Source of the DNA: Xiphophorus maculatus
Lineage: Eukaryota; Chordata; Actinopteri; Cyprinodontiformes; Poeciliidae
Direction: 5' to 3'
NCBI RefSeq assembly: GCF_002775205.1
Contig: NC_036447.1
Span: 22,922,501-22,986,500 of the forward strand
Length of the DNA: 64,000 bases
Numbering within the stretch: position 1 is the first letter of the stretch; each line of letters opens with the position of its first letter. The notes under the pieces are model-generated. The model saw nothing but the letters and a program-made list of their open reading frames with translations. It made no database searches and was not told the DNA's origin. A program made the translations under genes and the position numbers. Below are positions 24,550 through 37,864 of the stretch, in pieces.

Positions 24550-27500
24550 TCAGAGAGAAACTTTGCCCTCAACGATAGCTTTACACAGTTCATCATCAAC
24601 AGCCTCGTAGCGTCCAGCCCGGCTGTTCAGAAAATAGATCTCCTCCCCCGTGCGCTGTGGCTTAAAGCTTTCCTTCTGCAGACGTGTTTTTTGAATTTTA
24701 AATGTGCCTGACAGGAAGAATGGGGGGAAAAAAAAAAGAAAGTTTGTATTTCAGCTCTTTTCGAAGCACGTTTCAGTCCTTGAATCGCGGCCTCACCTGT
24801 AGTGTCCACAGATGGCATGAGTCGCAGGAAGACGGGTCGCGCGTAGGAGGGAAGGTGTTTTTGTACGACACTCAAAAACTCATCAAGGTCCAAACCGGCT
24901 CCTGTGTGAGCGATGGCTGCCATGCCGGCTTTGCCCTCCACGCCTGCACAAACACAGGAGGCTCTTGAGTTTTCAGGTTTGGGTTCGTTTGTGTGTTTTT
25001 TCCATCTCATCCGTACCTGGAACAGACACTCCGTAGACGGCTACATCAGTGTGTCCCAGCAACCCGCTGAGGACCCCCTCCACCTCTGTGGTGGAAACGT
25101 TCTCCCCCTTCCAGCGGAACGTGTCCCCGCTGCGGTCCCTGAAATACATGTAGCCGTATTCATCCATCACCAGCACGTCGCCTGATGGACAAAAAAACAC
25201 AAAGATGGGAAAAAAAAGGAATCAAGAATTTCATCCGTGAATTAGAAATCAAAGATAATTATCCTTCTGAAATAACAGAGTAAAAGTGGGTGGATTGATC
25301 CAAAATATCGATGCCATGTCGGTTTCAGTATCGGATCGATACTATCGATACTTTAGTTTCAGATTCCATCTTGAAATTTTATTTTAATTTTGTATTGGTT
25401 TCTTAGCACTTCCTCAAAAAGATTTTGTTTCACTTTGGTCTCAAATTATGTTTTTTTCCCCCCCGTTATTTAGGAAAAATGTACACAAATCATGTTAATA
25501 AGTTATTCAAGTATTTTGTAGATATCTATAAACCTTCTCCAGATTCTGTCCAAGTTTGGAACAAAAATAATTCAAAGGTCAGAAAGTTTGATTATATATA
25601 AAACTTGAATAAAAAGTATCGTTATCAGTATTGATATCATACATACGGACACTGTATTTGGTTGGTATTGGATCATATTTTATTGTCAGACTCAACAATT
25701 TAGAAAAGCCCAACTTTTGATTTCAGTACATTTATTGTCATATAATGATAGCAGGGGATAATGGAGTTTGCTCAACTTTGCTGCAGACTCCAGCTGGAAC
25801 CCTGTGGTTTGGTTAGCTGAGTCTAAAAATAAGCTACAAACACCACAGGTGGGTTTGGACATGGAACAAAGGGTGAGATTTGGGAAAGCACATCATGTCC
25901 ACGAGTAAGTACAGGGAAGGTTTTGTGATGCTGCGCGTCTGCTTGTTTTTTCTTTTTTATTCCAAAAGCCTTAGAGGTAAATGGTTCATGATTGGATCTT
26001 TCACTACAATAATGAGCCAATCGGAAAACAGTGACAAGATGGCACCATGCACTCTTGACAAACTAAGAAGTAGAATTAAATACTTAGATTTTTCTAGATT
26101 GTTCAGCGTCAGATTTTGTTTCTATTTTATTTTTTTCTCCTTTCAAGCTGCCACTGCAGCGCCTCTTGCAACAAACTATAAGCTTTCATTTCTTTGTTAG
26201 AAGGTTATCCAAATCTTAGGGGGAACAAAAAAACACCATGAGAGAATCTATTATTAAACATGTACTGTTCTTCCAGTCACAGGGAGCTGAAGCCTGCCTT
26301 ATCTTGAGCTGACCAGCAATCGGAGAACACAGACGAATGGTCCTTGTCTAATTTTTATACTTTGCACCTCCGCACGAGTCGCTGCAACATCTCCTCCACT
26401 GAGAGCCTTTGTTTGAACAGGGCAAGGCTGGAAACCAGACCCCAGACGTGACATCATTATTATTCAGAGACTGACACGCGGACCGCATGCAACATGCCTG
26501 AGACGTAAGCAGAGTCTCCCATCTGGAACACATGGTGAGCTATTTTCTGATTGGTCGAGTCCTGATCGGCGTAGCCGTCGAACCGCCTGAGCGGATCCTT
26601 GTTGCTGATGCGGCCCACTAGCATACCTGGCTCCCCTGCAGAGGCAAAGGCAGATGTGCGCATTAGGAACTTGTTTGATACCTTTTTCTTTTTTTTGTTT
26701 AAGTGTGTGTGTGTGAGAGAGAGAGAGTTGTGTTACCAGGCAGACAAGGTATGCAGAGTCCCTGCGAATCCCTGAGCAGCTCTTTCTCGTCCTCTTTCAC
26801 CTTGACCAGTCGGATGGGGTAAAAGTTGGGCAGGATCCGGCTGCTGAAACCACACGCTCCCACCTGGATGGGTGAGACGGGACGCGTCTGAATTCCTTAA
26901 GCTCAGCTAGACTATAATAGCTCTAGCTTAAGCTCATCCAGTTTAAGCTCAGCTAGGAGTAGATGGTTTAACTAGTTGAGAAAATAAAGACAGTAGGACG
27001 CAGAAGTTATTCAGATTGTAACAAAATTCAACAGCTGTGTCTCCATCGCAAATGTGCGCAAAACTTCGTCGATGTTCTGCTAATGTAAAAGAAACCAAAA
27101 CAAAACAAAACAAAAAAAAAACAACATAATTTCGCTACGGAAGTGTTTCCATCAAATAAGGAACACAATGAAGAAGTTTGTTCATGTGAAATTCACTAAT
27201 CTCAATACAGCTGAAAAACCGTCTAGTTCTAGCGCAAAAACGTTAGACTTTTTAGTGTTTTTGTTTGGTTTTATTTTTAGAAATTACCGCGTTTCCATTA
27301 AGCTAATTCATTGTGGGAATCCCAGTTTGTGCAGCTGCTCACATCCCGGACAATTTGAACGTGACTCACGCTGCCTCCCAGCGCCTCTCATGAAGCCTCA
27401 GCCAGCTGCCCATGACTTACGTTGTTCTTTTGTCTAATTTTGCTCTTTGGATGGGTTGTACTGAAACAAATTTCATTGTGCTTCTTTCTGTATGATGACA

Positions 27501-30500
27501 ATAAAGGCTGATTCGGATTCAAGAAGTGACAAGGTGGATGTTAAAGAAAACTAACTTACTAAAATAACTATCTAAAAACAAAAGCAGTAAAAAAAAAAAA
27601 AAATTAAAACAATAAGTCCAAATTGGACTTTGGGTGCGGGACTATTGGATTGGGCCAGGTTGGGTTGTGGTAAAAGCACACCTTTCCATCTATGTTGATC
27701 AGGCTACAGTTGCACTCGGTCGCACCGTAGAACTCGCCGACTCTTTGGATCTTGAATCTGCGGACAAACTCCTCCCACACAGAGGGACGGAGGCCGTTGC
27801 CGATGGCAACTCTGACCCGGTGATGAGCTTCGGACGGGCGGACAGGCTGAGCCAACAGGTAGCGACAGATCTCACCGATATACTGGATCACCTGGGGTTT
27901 TGACGCACAACGAGGGACAAATTACACAGCAGATTTGGCAGAGTTGTTTACAGACGTGCCTGAAGAAAATCGATCGTCCGGCTTGCGGCGGCGGCGTGAG
28001 CTCACAGTGCAGTTGTGTTTGACGCAGTCGTCCCAGAAGCGACTGGCTGAGAACTTTCTCCGGATTACGACTGTCGAGCCAAAGAGCAAACATTGTCCCA
28101 CGCCCATGATGGTCCCTGTGCAAACAAACACATACAGTAAAAACAACCAAAGAGCCAAACCCAAGAGATTATTTTCTAATACTTTGCTCTGAAAAACGTA
28201 TTTGCCCTCCTCCAGCTTTTCATCAGCTTTTTTTCCTCACACTTAAATGTTTCAGATCATCAAAAACATGTAATACTTGTCACAAACCACAGGTGTTGTT
28301 AGAAAGGTGTTGAAAAACGGCTTTATTCTTTTGTGTGCATTTTAATATATTCCTCTTAGTTTATTGTCAGGATTTGTCCCTTTCAGTTTGTGGATCCTTT
28401 GAGTCTTGGGCTGCGATCACACAGCAGATCTAGATGCTCAGTTTTTGCTGAAATTCTTCTTTTATTTTATTTTATTTTTTTTTGCGCTGCCATTCATACT
28501 AATAATTAAATGTGACACAATCAGCATGATGTAAAAGTTGGATTAAATGCGACCTGGTCGTTCAGACTGCAGATGCTTTGAAAACAACTGGATTCATATT
28601 CAGCTTAGTCCCACACTTGTACAAGTGGCACTGATTTTTTTTTTTTTTTGGGGGGGGGGAGCTGGAGGAATGAGGGTGAAAAGATCAAAATTGACGTGCA
28701 GCTTGTCGTGAAAAAGTCGGATATGGGGAAAAAAAAGTCTGATCTCTGTTGCATTCACCTGCTGTGTGCACTTGGCGTTAGTTTTGCTCCTTGAGTGTTA
28801 ATTAGCTTCTCTCCCTCGGTTTCCCTGCCTTCCCCTTTCTACAGCTGCTCCCCATCTTCTCTGATTAGTTCATCTGGTCCTGAATTTCCACCTCTCTGCC
28901 TCAGTAGTTAAGCTCCTGGTTGTCTCACTGCCTGTCTTCCATGACTGTTTCCCCTGCATTTCCTCTGTAATGTCACTGTTTTCCATTGTTACAGGACTTT
29001 ATTTAACAACAGCTTAGCTCTGCACTCGAGTCCTTTCGAACTTCAAAAAAAAAAAAAAAAGACATTATCCATAAACAGAGAAAACGACGAACCTTTCCAG
29101 CAGTGAAGAGAGTGCATCAACTCATCCAAAAGGTCCAAGGAAAACATCTAAAGCGCTACACGTCTCAGTCTCCTCAGTTAATGTCAGAGTTCAAGATTTA
29201 GCAAAAATAAATAGAACTGGGCAAAAGTGGCAGCCGAGAGGAAAAAGAACACAATGTGTCGCCTCACGTTTGCCAAAAATCATCTACGTCATCCTCAAGA
29301 CTTTTGGAAAAATATTTTATAGACTTAGACAAAAGCTGCCTTGGGGAGAAATATATTTTACACAACAGGGGTTTAGAAAGACTTTTTGTTCCTCTAATAA
29401 ATGAAATAAGAAAGCTGTAAGCAGGCAGATAATTTGAGTAAGTGGAACAAAAAGGAGCGAAAGCCTAAACAAAATAAAATAGGTTCATGGCAGACTTTTC
29501 TAAAAGGGTGTTCAGTAAAAACAGGGCCTACCTGCGGAGTGATAGAGAGGGAGGCAGTTGTAGAGGACGTCATCGGGACGCAAGCCAAACGAATGAAAAC
29601 CGAAGGCAGCGATGCGGAAATAGCTGCCAAGTCAAGAGGAAGAAGAGACAATCAGCATTTGATACTCCGAGTACGTTTGGTGAAGTTAAGGTGGCACAGA
29701 GGTTTGGATCGGATTTCAGTCACCGCTGAAGAAAGCATTCCCCAAGCATGATGGCGCCACTCCCTTGTTTGAAAATGGGGATGGTGTTTTCAGGGTATTG
29801 TGATATTTATTTATGTCGAACAGACAAAAGTAAAAGAAAGAAAAAAAAAAGATTACATTAAAATTAAAACACATTATCGTGCCCAATTGACATGCAATTT
29901 TATATTATCTGTTTGAAAAGGAACAGATAGAAGATACAAGATCTTATGAATTCCTGCCCCTTTTATGCTCATCAACTTATAAACAGTTAAATCTCCAAAC
30001 ACCAGATAAACTGAAATTATTTCCACCTGGCATGACATTTAAATCTCACATTATCATCTTTAAATGTACAGTTATTTAAACATTTTTTTATATTATCAAT
30101 GGCATTTATGGACTTTGAAACGCTCATCTTATACAACATATTTCCCAACAAGTTCCTTTCTAAACAGTTTTTTAAAGCTGGTTTATGCTTGTATTTTTTC
30201 TGAACTCTTCATTCAATCCATTCCACACATCTACTCCACATATCACTAAACAAAAGCTCTTTTTGGTTGTTGGGTGATGTGTAGTGTTAGTTTTTCTCCC
30301 CTTATGTTTTATTTTACATCTTGAATTTTAAAAAATGCTAATTTTGGTTTCATCTGACCAGAAAATGTCTTCACGTGTTCAGTTCAGCTCCTGAAAGGTG
30401 CATTGCAAACTCAAAATAGAAAATCTCATGACTTCGGCTTTGTAGATCACACATCTGTCAAGAAAATCTTCCACCTGAGCTTTGCAACTCTGCAGCTCCC

Positions 30501-33500
30501 TCAGTTACCACTGGTGAACTATTTGCCAGCAGCAAACTGGTTTCCTTGTGTCATGCAGTCTTTTCATGAAAGACCCTCTGTGTGATATGCAATCTTGTGT
30601 GGGTCAAAGGTCACCTGTACATTAACATTTTTGTCTGAGTTAATCATATCAGCCGTTTCTAAATACGTGACAGACATGAAGGCAACTGCTGTCCATATTG
30701 GTTCATCGCTGATTTATCTCCAGCAGTGCTTTAGTAAATTGTTGTTAAATATGAAGGCTTTTATTTTGTAGAGCATCTATAGGACTCATTTTGAAATGTC
30801 ATCAATGCGCTCAGTTAAGGCTGGTTTAGTTTGCAATCCATTCCATGGCTGCCTGTTGCTCAAAGAATAGAATTTAAAATCTCCTTAATAGTTTACAAAG
30901 CACTTCATAGAAACCCAGACTACATTTCTGATCTTCTTCAACCCTGTATACCACTCAGACCTTTAAGATCATCAGAATCAAAACTACTAACTATTCTGAG
31001 AGTCAGAGCTAAACACGGTGAAGCAGCTTTTAGTTTTTATGCTCCAACACTCTGGAATAAGCTTCCTGCTCACTGTAAGCAGGCCCCTACCTGGAGTTTA
31101 TTTAAAACAAGGTTAAAAACCTTCTTATTTGACGTTGCCTATTCTTACTTTTTTATTATTCTATTCATTCATTATATTCAACATTTCAATGTTAATTTTG
31201 TTTATTTTTAATCTGCCTGTTTTTTTTTTATGTTTCTAATTTTTTTGTACAAGCACTTTGAATTGTCTTTGGCTGAAAGGTGCGATATCAATAAAGTTGC
31301 CTTGTCATTCCATACATCTACTCCACACTCCACCTTTTACAATGGCTCTTAAAAATACTAAAGATCCAACTAATATTTGTAAATAATAACAAATACAGGT
31401 TTTTGGTATTAATTCCTCTTTTCTCATTGAATAATAGCACTGAATTTCACAACAGAAGGTTATATTTAGATATATATATATTTGTCTTTTTTTCTTTAGG
31501 GTAGGATAAACAATAGGATAGATATTACTTTAAAAAAAAACAGTATTTCAAAATTCCTACAGTAGATATTTACCTTTTTAATTATTTGCTCATGTAGCAT
31601 TTGTGGCAAGTTTTATTTGTCAGGACTGAGGGTGAAAATGGCTCCCCATACTGTAAAGATTGCAGGCTATTAGTCATATAGAACCCATTCATTGTGGTCG
31701 TATCCTAATTCATTGTTTTAAAGGTCATAAAGAAAGGCTTTTGTTTTGAAAAGCTCAACGTAACCCCATCGCAGTAGTCGAGCTAAGCAATAAATGCTTT
31801 CTAGTTGAAAAGTAGCAGAGAACTCAAGACGGTCTAAAATAAATAACAATGCTTAACAGCTGTACCTACATTTAGGAGTTAAAACAATTTTGGCTGTTTT
31901 TGAGCAACATGTTGACATTCGACATTGTGCTAATACATCAAATTGAATGAAATAAACTCACCGGCTGTGCACCACCACCGCTGCCTTCGGCATTCCAGTT
32001 GTTCCAGACGTGTAAATGTAGAAGAGTCTGTCTGCAAGCCAGCAGAAACCCAATGTGCAGAGACGTTAAAAAGCTTCCTAGTGATTTCGGTGTCTGTTGT
32101 CACGTTCAGCAGAGCTTTTACTTGTATGACAAGCACTCAGATTCCCCCATTAGCGGCAAACATGTTTCTTTCTCCCCTGACAGACCGAGCAAGCAAAGAC
32201 ATGAAGAGTAGCTCAGGAATGCGATACTACAAACAAGACAGAAACAGAACTGAATAGTTGGGACGCTGCCAGTCTAGAGTGATTATTTAAATATTACTTT
32301 TAGTGACATTTAAAGTGTTACAACATTGCACAAGAGACTGACGGTGAAGTTTGCGTGCGCGTTTTTGTGTTGTCTGCGCGTCAATACGGGTTAAATCTCA
32401 AGAGAAAGAGAGCAATCTGGCAGGCAAAGACCTGCTGAGAGAATGTGGTGCAATCAAAGTATTTTTAAAAACATGAGATATAACTTTGCAGCTACGCACA
32501 CACACTGGGGCAACACAAGCTGCAGAGTGTTACCATTGAAGCCTTTCCTCAGCTTGTAATACGGTGGGTGTGTGGGCGAGCAGGTCAGCAGGGCTTCTAG
32601 ACTCTGAGCTTGGAAGCTGCGGCGCTGCTCCTCATCCTCCTCATCGCCAGTGCAGAACAGAGTCGTGCCGGGCTGCAGAGATCCTGACACCTCTGACACC
32701 ACTGAAAGAAAAATGGAGCGCGGCGTGCATAGGAATGCGGAGAGGGCAACACTTTTCCTCGAGAGATTGCGCGCAGAAAAGATTTATAGCTTGTATTTCG
32801 GATTAAATCTTCTGCAATCGGTTCGTTTTGATACGGGTGCATCTCAGTGAAAAGTTAATGCATTTTAATAACATTAAACTAATGTATAATATGGGTTAAT
32901 CATGAACGGTGACACGTTTCAGTTGTTTGGTTATGTTAATTTTCGGTGATTTTGGCTAACAGGAGTAAACCCTGTAGATTTATTGCTCTGCGTGAGTCTA
33001 ATGAGGCTCATTTTAGAGCCAAATTAGCTAAATTAATGACCTTTTTGATCATATTCTAATTTAATAAGATGTAGCCGTTAATCAGCATCTTCCAGCATTA
33101 AGCTCCCGTCCGGCTGAAAACAGATATCTAAGATGCTCTCTGTATGCAGACACAAAGCCTCCTTCCTTCATTAAATCAGACTGAGACGTTTCTATTTTAG
33201 GTTGGTTCAATAACCAAAATGACTCCTGAAAGAACAAAGACTGCCAGGATATATTAGATATTTTTTATTGTTTTTTTTTCAAATAAAGAAGAAAACTTAC
33301 ACTTCTTAAGTATTCTTAAGAACGATCCTTTGAAATTTCGCTTCAGTACTTTCACACAACAGCCTTTCTTCATGATATCATCTATGTTTCACATGTCGCC
33401 TGCTCCTTCTGCTGCATATAACCCACATAACATGATCCTGCCACCACCATGCCTTACTGTTGGGATGGGTTAGTGGTCATTGTGGTCAAATGTTTAAATT

Positions 33501-34648
33501 TCAATTAATCAAAAAAAAAGGATGCGTTTCCAAAAAAACAGAGTCTTTTTCCAATGAGTGCATTTTCAAACTGTACGCTAGCTTTTGGAGTAATGGATTC
33601 TTCCTCACTGTGTTGTCCGATGTTAGACTCCTTCCACTCTAATGACACTCTGACCAGCTTTAGCCAACAACTTCTTAAAGTCTTTTTGCTTTTGTTTTAG
33701 CTAAATTTCTATATTTTGCTCATTTTCATCTCTGGCTCACTGATTGGCTTCATGGTTCACAGTTCATTTCCTGATACCTTGATTGCTTTTAATGTTTCCA
33801 TGAAGCCAAAGGAGAAGTGTGTTTGAGGTGTTGCCCCCACCAGGTGTGTGTCCTTTTAACTCAAAGTAACTGCATCTTTGTGTCGGGTGCGTGTCGCTTT
33901 GCCTCCCACCTTCAGTCATTTCGGCTCCAAACACCACAGCCCGAGCTCCAGATACTCCAAGGCAGTGCAGCAGCGATTCCTGCCGAAGGTTGTGGTTGAT
34001 GAACGCGGCCTCCACACCCACCATGGCCAGCCCCAGCCACAGAGCGACCACCAACGGATGACTCTCCATGTACAAGGCCACCACATCACCCTCAGCCCAG
34101 CCCTGGGCCAGAGCCCAGTGAGCCACAGCATTGCATCGCTCCTGCAGGGCTTTAAAACTCCAAACCTGGAGGAAATGCGCACGGGAAAGTAAATAAGTTT
34201 CATTCAGATTTTTTTTTTTTATTTTGCACCAGTTTCAAAATGTTTTTCCTCACTTCTCCTGTAGCCTCAAAGATCAAGGCGGGTTTGTCTGGATGCTGCA
34301 GCACCTTCTGAGCAAACAAGGCAGGGATGGTTCTTTTATTTCGCACATTTCTGCTAATGGAAAGTCTTACTTTCACAATAGCAGCCAGACACCTGTTGAA
34401 AAGAGGGGGGAAATGGAGGGAGCGATGGAATGTCAGGAAGAACAGGAGTAAGACGTGCACAACAGAGTACTTGCATACATCAGGTCTCTCTTGATGGTGC
34501 ATGCAGCAATACGAATGTTCTTCCAGGACGCCATCCATACCACAAGGACGCCCAGCCCTGCAATCAGGCCGGACGGCCAGGGGACGGAGACGAGCCTCAG
34601 CGGAGCCAAGAAGACCAAGCTCGCAAGGACACAAATCAGCAGCTTCAT
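24550..34648 (-). CDS. slc27a1: Long-chain fatty acid transport protein 1 (FATP1)
   Basis: Membrane acyl-CoA synthetase/transporter that couples long-chain fatty acid uptake to CoA activation. Thirteen coding exons: 34479-34648, 34254-34392, 33910-34165, 32534-32701, 31962-32031, 29532-29623, 28006-28115, 27682-27891, 26737-26863, 26498-26635, 25017-25181, 24797-24943, 24550-24707. They total 1950 nt, 649 residues, with every phase matching; human FATP1 has 646. Residues 1-45 form the N-terminal membrane segment region. The AMP-binding motif [12 protein letters not shown] is at about 249-260, [10 protein letters not shown] at 389-398, GEPGMLVG and DPLRRFDGY at about 447-475, and the FATP motif [20 protein letters not shown] at 504-523. 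The C-terminus is GKVSL. All catalytic blocks are intact. The intron after 26498 starts GC, not GT. FATP4 is the nearest alternative, but position beside colgalt1 and the sequence favour slc27a1. Fish may have two copies, so a or b is not assigned. Confidence 0.93.
27360..27525 (+). mobile_element. LINE-like 3' end fragment
   Basis: 'gttgtactgaaacaaatttcattgtgc ... gatgacaataaaggctgattc' resembles the 3' UTR of fish non-LTR retrotransposons, ending in an AATAAA-type tail. It lies in a slc27a1 intron. Family not assigned. Confidence 0.5.
29070..29350 (+). mobile_element. Decayed Tc1-like transposase fragment
   Basis: 'ggaaaacatctaaagcgctaca', 'tctcctcagttaatgtcagagttca', 'ctgggcaaaagtggcagccgagag', 'aagaacacaatgtgtcgcctcacgtttgccaaaaatcat' and 'caagacttttggaaaaatattt' follow the order of a Tc1-like transposase gene from the second DNA-binding helix to just before the WSDETK block. 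The rest is missing. It lies in a slc27a1 intron. Confidence 0.75.
30320..30600 (-). mobile_element. Tc1-like transposase fragment (WSDETK region)
   Basis: 'attttggtttcatctgaccagaaaatgtcttc' read on the minus strand encodes the SDET-K block of Tc1 transposases. The following bases are diverged. It is in a slc27a1 intron. Confidence 0.6.
30825..31305 (+). mobile_element. L2-type LINE, 3' end of the reverse transcriptase ORF plus tail
   Basis: An open frame of 126 codons reads [58 protein letters not shown] and [10 protein letters not shown], the well-known C-terminus of L2-like LINE polyproteins. It is followed by the tail 'aagcactttgaattgtctttggctgaaaggtgcgatatcaataaa'. The element is 5' truncated and inactive. 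It lies in the slc27a1 intron between exons 5 and 6. Confidence 0.85.
33340..33660 (-). mobile_element. Tc1-like transposase fragment (GGG-IM block)
   Basis: 'cataacatgatcctgccaccaccatgccttactgttgggatggg' read on the minus strand encodes [14 protein letters not shown], the block before the catalytic Asp in Tc1 transposases. Flanks are degenerate. It is in a slc27a1 intron. Confidence 0.65.
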
Positions 34649-34748
34649 TGTCTGCAAGAATAAGAAGAAGAAAAAACAGGATTCAAAAGGAGTATGAGAA
34701 AAAAAATAGGTCAAAAGAAACAGGGAGAGAAAGAGACGATTTACTTAC

Positions 34749-34880
34749 CTGTTCAGGGATTTTATAAAAGGCTCCACTGGGAAGGAGGATCCAGAAGTAA
34801 TTAATGCGCAGGGTGAGCAGCAGCAGCCGCTCGGAGCAGATGTTTCCAGAGCGGCTGTCAGAAAGAAAGTGCCTGATTAG
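34749..34880 (-). other. slc27a1: Likely 5' UTR exon of slc27a1
   Basis: Reading the minus strand, a strong donor (CAG followed by gtaagtaa at 34748) ends a block 100 bp upstream of the coding start. The intron would run to an acceptor just before the ATG at 34648. The 5' limit is a guess. Confidence 0.5.
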
Positions 34881-35399
34881 CATCGCATAGCAGAGAGCAG
34901 AGCAGGTTGCAACTCATAGCTCCAGCGTCACAGTGGGGTGTGTTACTCATCTGCCCCGGAGCCACGACCGAGCTGTGTCTGTACGAGGAACAAGGAGCTA
35001 TTTTCTCTTTACTTTATGGGTCTTGTCAGAATAATGCCGGGGGCGCAGCGATGGCTTCGAAAAGAAACAAAAAGCATGTGGTTTAGGAGCAATTTGCTAC
35101 GAAATATTGACTCAAATAGTGTATTCGAACCTGTATGTATGCTTTTGTCCAGTTTTGGGATTATAGCGGAAACCCACGATGATTTAATCTTGTGAAGCTA
35201 ATTCGTGTTTTTAAAAATGTCTGAACTTAATGGGGAAAAATACGAGTTTATGTTGTATTACTATTTATATATAAATATACCGGACTACACATTATATATA
35301 GACATTTCAAATAAATAACTAAAAGCCCCAAATTTATTAGCCCGACCCATTCCGCTGGATTCCTACTGTTCAGTCCGAGCTTTCTGCCATTCAACTTGA

Positions 35400-35635
35400 T
35401 TTTTCCGGTAGAATTTTATCCGGACCAATCAGCGAACAAAAGGAGAGGTCGGGGGCGACGTGACGTCATTTTTCTGCGCTACTTTTAGAATGGCAGCGCA
35501 GGAAGTGAATGAAGCTGTTCAGTTCGTGTTGGCCTCGCTTCCATAAATATTGAATTAACATTATTAGCCATTAGCTTCAGCCACGTCTCTCCTGGAGGTG
35601 AAGGATGGTTCTTTACAGCGCAGGCAATTTCCGGT
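35400..35635 (+). promoter_or_regulatory. Likely promoter and first exon of an unidentified plus-strand transcript
   Basis: A CCAAT box (35425-35429) lies about 30 bp before a GC-rich run and a perfect palindromic CRE, TGACGTCA, at 35461-35468. Downstream there is a short upstream ORF (ATG in 'agaatggcagcg', 18 codons) and a second ATG at 35605 in 'aggATGG' that stays open for 29 nt to a consensus donor (CCG then gtaagc at 35634). No confident second exon was found. A block 36132-36193 (acceptor 'ttttttccag', donor 'gtgagt') is a weak candidate but does not join in frame. The orientation makes it head-to-head with slc27a1. Confidence 0.45.
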
Positions 35636-36747
35636 AAGCTTCATACGTCACGGACAAATATTAGCAATTGGGTAAAATTTAAAGGCTCAAACAATCGTTT
35701 CTAGACTCTCAGAACGAAACAAAGCGTAGAAGAAGAGGGTGGGCTTTATCAGGCTAATTTGTACAACAATGATCCCCATGATGTGTGTAAGCTTCTAACC
35801 AGACGTCTGAAAACAAATTAGGAATTTATAAATGAAAACTGTGTCAAATCTAGAGTCAGTGCAGCCTTGTGTGTTTTCTTCAGTTTATTTAGCCCACTGT
35901 CTAAGACTTTTTGAGACTCATGAGTGTGAGATGACTCATTTCCTTACATTTCATGGAAATTCAAATCACTTCATGTACAATACAAGACAATTACTTGTAC
36001 AGGTGTGTCGAAGACATGCTTTTACACACCTTTTGCAATCATTTCCATGACAGCGACGTTGTGAGGTAGCTTATTGATGTATTTCTCTGATTCATAAGTT
36101 TGTGGGTGATTGTTTAGTTTATTTTTTTCCAGTCAAACCCAGACTTGCAGTTCCTCACTCAGACTCGTCTCGGTGTGTGCTGGGAGGTCGACGTGAGTCT
36201 AGAGGTCGACGTGCAGTCATACTCACTAAATCAAAATAGGGCTTCCTATGAGATTTATCAGATTAAAAGGATAATTAAAAATAACTTTTAAGCAGGTATT
36301 AAACACACTTTTCATTGAGTCCACATTTCTTTGTTGGAAAGCCGTTTTATTGGTCTAATATGATATTCTAACCTTCACTGATGTCTTTTTACTAGGCGTA
36401 AGCAGAACAAAAATCATTATAGTTAATAGAAATAAAGTCCTAAAACACCAGTCTGTGTGCAATTAATCGATTGAATGTTTTTGCTTTATTAAGTAAATGA
36501 ACTTTTCAATAAGACACAAATCCATTGAATTAGTCTGTAAAGACAGTTTTGATAATGAGCACACAAATCAGATTTCTCCCATGAAGAAAAAGCTTTATTC
36601 AGAACTGTGGACAATATCTATTGAAGGAAAAAGTACCAAATGGCGTAAAGTGAACCAAAGTAAAAAAAATAAGCATATTTGTAAATGTAGCTCTACTATA
36701 TTCTAACAATAAGGAATCTTACATTCATTTTAAAAAGCTGCACATTG

Positions 36748-36779
<32 letters not shown>

Positions 36780-37847
36780 CATAAATACAAATTTTTGCTT
36801 TGTAGGAATAAAAACGGTAAAAAATAATAATAAAAACCATGACAATTACAAACCAAAGAACAGCTGGTAAAACAAAAGGTTAACATTGAAATCTGAACAT
36901 AAATAGGAAGATAAAACAAAACGCAGCTCTGAAAGCCTCTAATTTATTATGAAAAAGCATTTTCCATGTCTAATTCAACAGATGTGAATGATGGAAAATT
37001 TAAATGCATATCTATACATAAAACTATTAAGGTTCTGCAAGTGCGACTGCTTCTATTATTACATAACAATATGAAAACCTATAGTTGTACTGAATATTTC
37101 TTTTTACAACAGAAAAGTGCAAAGATACAAAACAAACTCAGGTCTGTACAAATCTTGTGGCTCTCATTTCAGCGATAAAAGCCTCAGTCTTACAGTAACT
37201 AACATTTCCTGGACACACACAAGCTCTAAAATAAGAACACAGTAATTAAATGGACATTTATTCAACAAACACTGCATGATGGGGGAAAGCTGCTGCAACC
37301 TTATCAGCAGAGTGGGCCTATTTTTGTTAATTAATTGTTAATCCTGTCCCAGATGTGTTTACGTATTTGGCAATTGCAATAATAATAATAATAATAATAA
37401 TAAAAGAGCAGGAAAGCTCAGTCATAAGCCAAGATGGAGGATTTAACATTAGCCATGAGTGATTACATATCACTCGTTTTGTTTGAAATCAGAGGTTGTG
37501 TGTGAGTTTCTGTCCCATTATAAGCAAAATATTTAATTACAGTACATGAAAACAAATACCACAGAAGTACAGCCGGGTAAATAAGTATCAAACACTTCAG
37601 CATTTCTCCAGGTGAATATGTTTTTGAATTGGCTATTGCTGCGACATTCACACCGGACGTTGGTAGTAGCCAAACTTAGCCCATAAACAACAAAATTGTA
37701 ACCAATGTGTCAGAAAGTATGTGTAACACGTATAATGAGACATAGAATAAGGATGAAATGGATTCAAATTAATACACTGCAAAAAGAAGAAGAAAAGTCT
37801 AAGATACTAAAGGAACTTGACGAAATCTCAGTGTTTTGAAAGAATTA

Positions 37848-37864
37848 CTGCCCCCTAGTGGCGG
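37848..37864 (-). promoter_or_regulatory. CTCF-like binding motif
   Basis: The minus strand reads CCGCCACTAGGGGGCAG, a near-perfect match to the vertebrate CTCF core (CCA-x-YAG-x-GGGC-x). Binding is not shown by sequence alone. Confidence 0.6.

Noticed and set aside
36497..36706. 69-codon plus-strand frame in the slc27a1-adgre5 gap
   Set aside because: AT-rich, Lys/Ser-rich, no splice sites in phase with the upstream first exon, no family motif.
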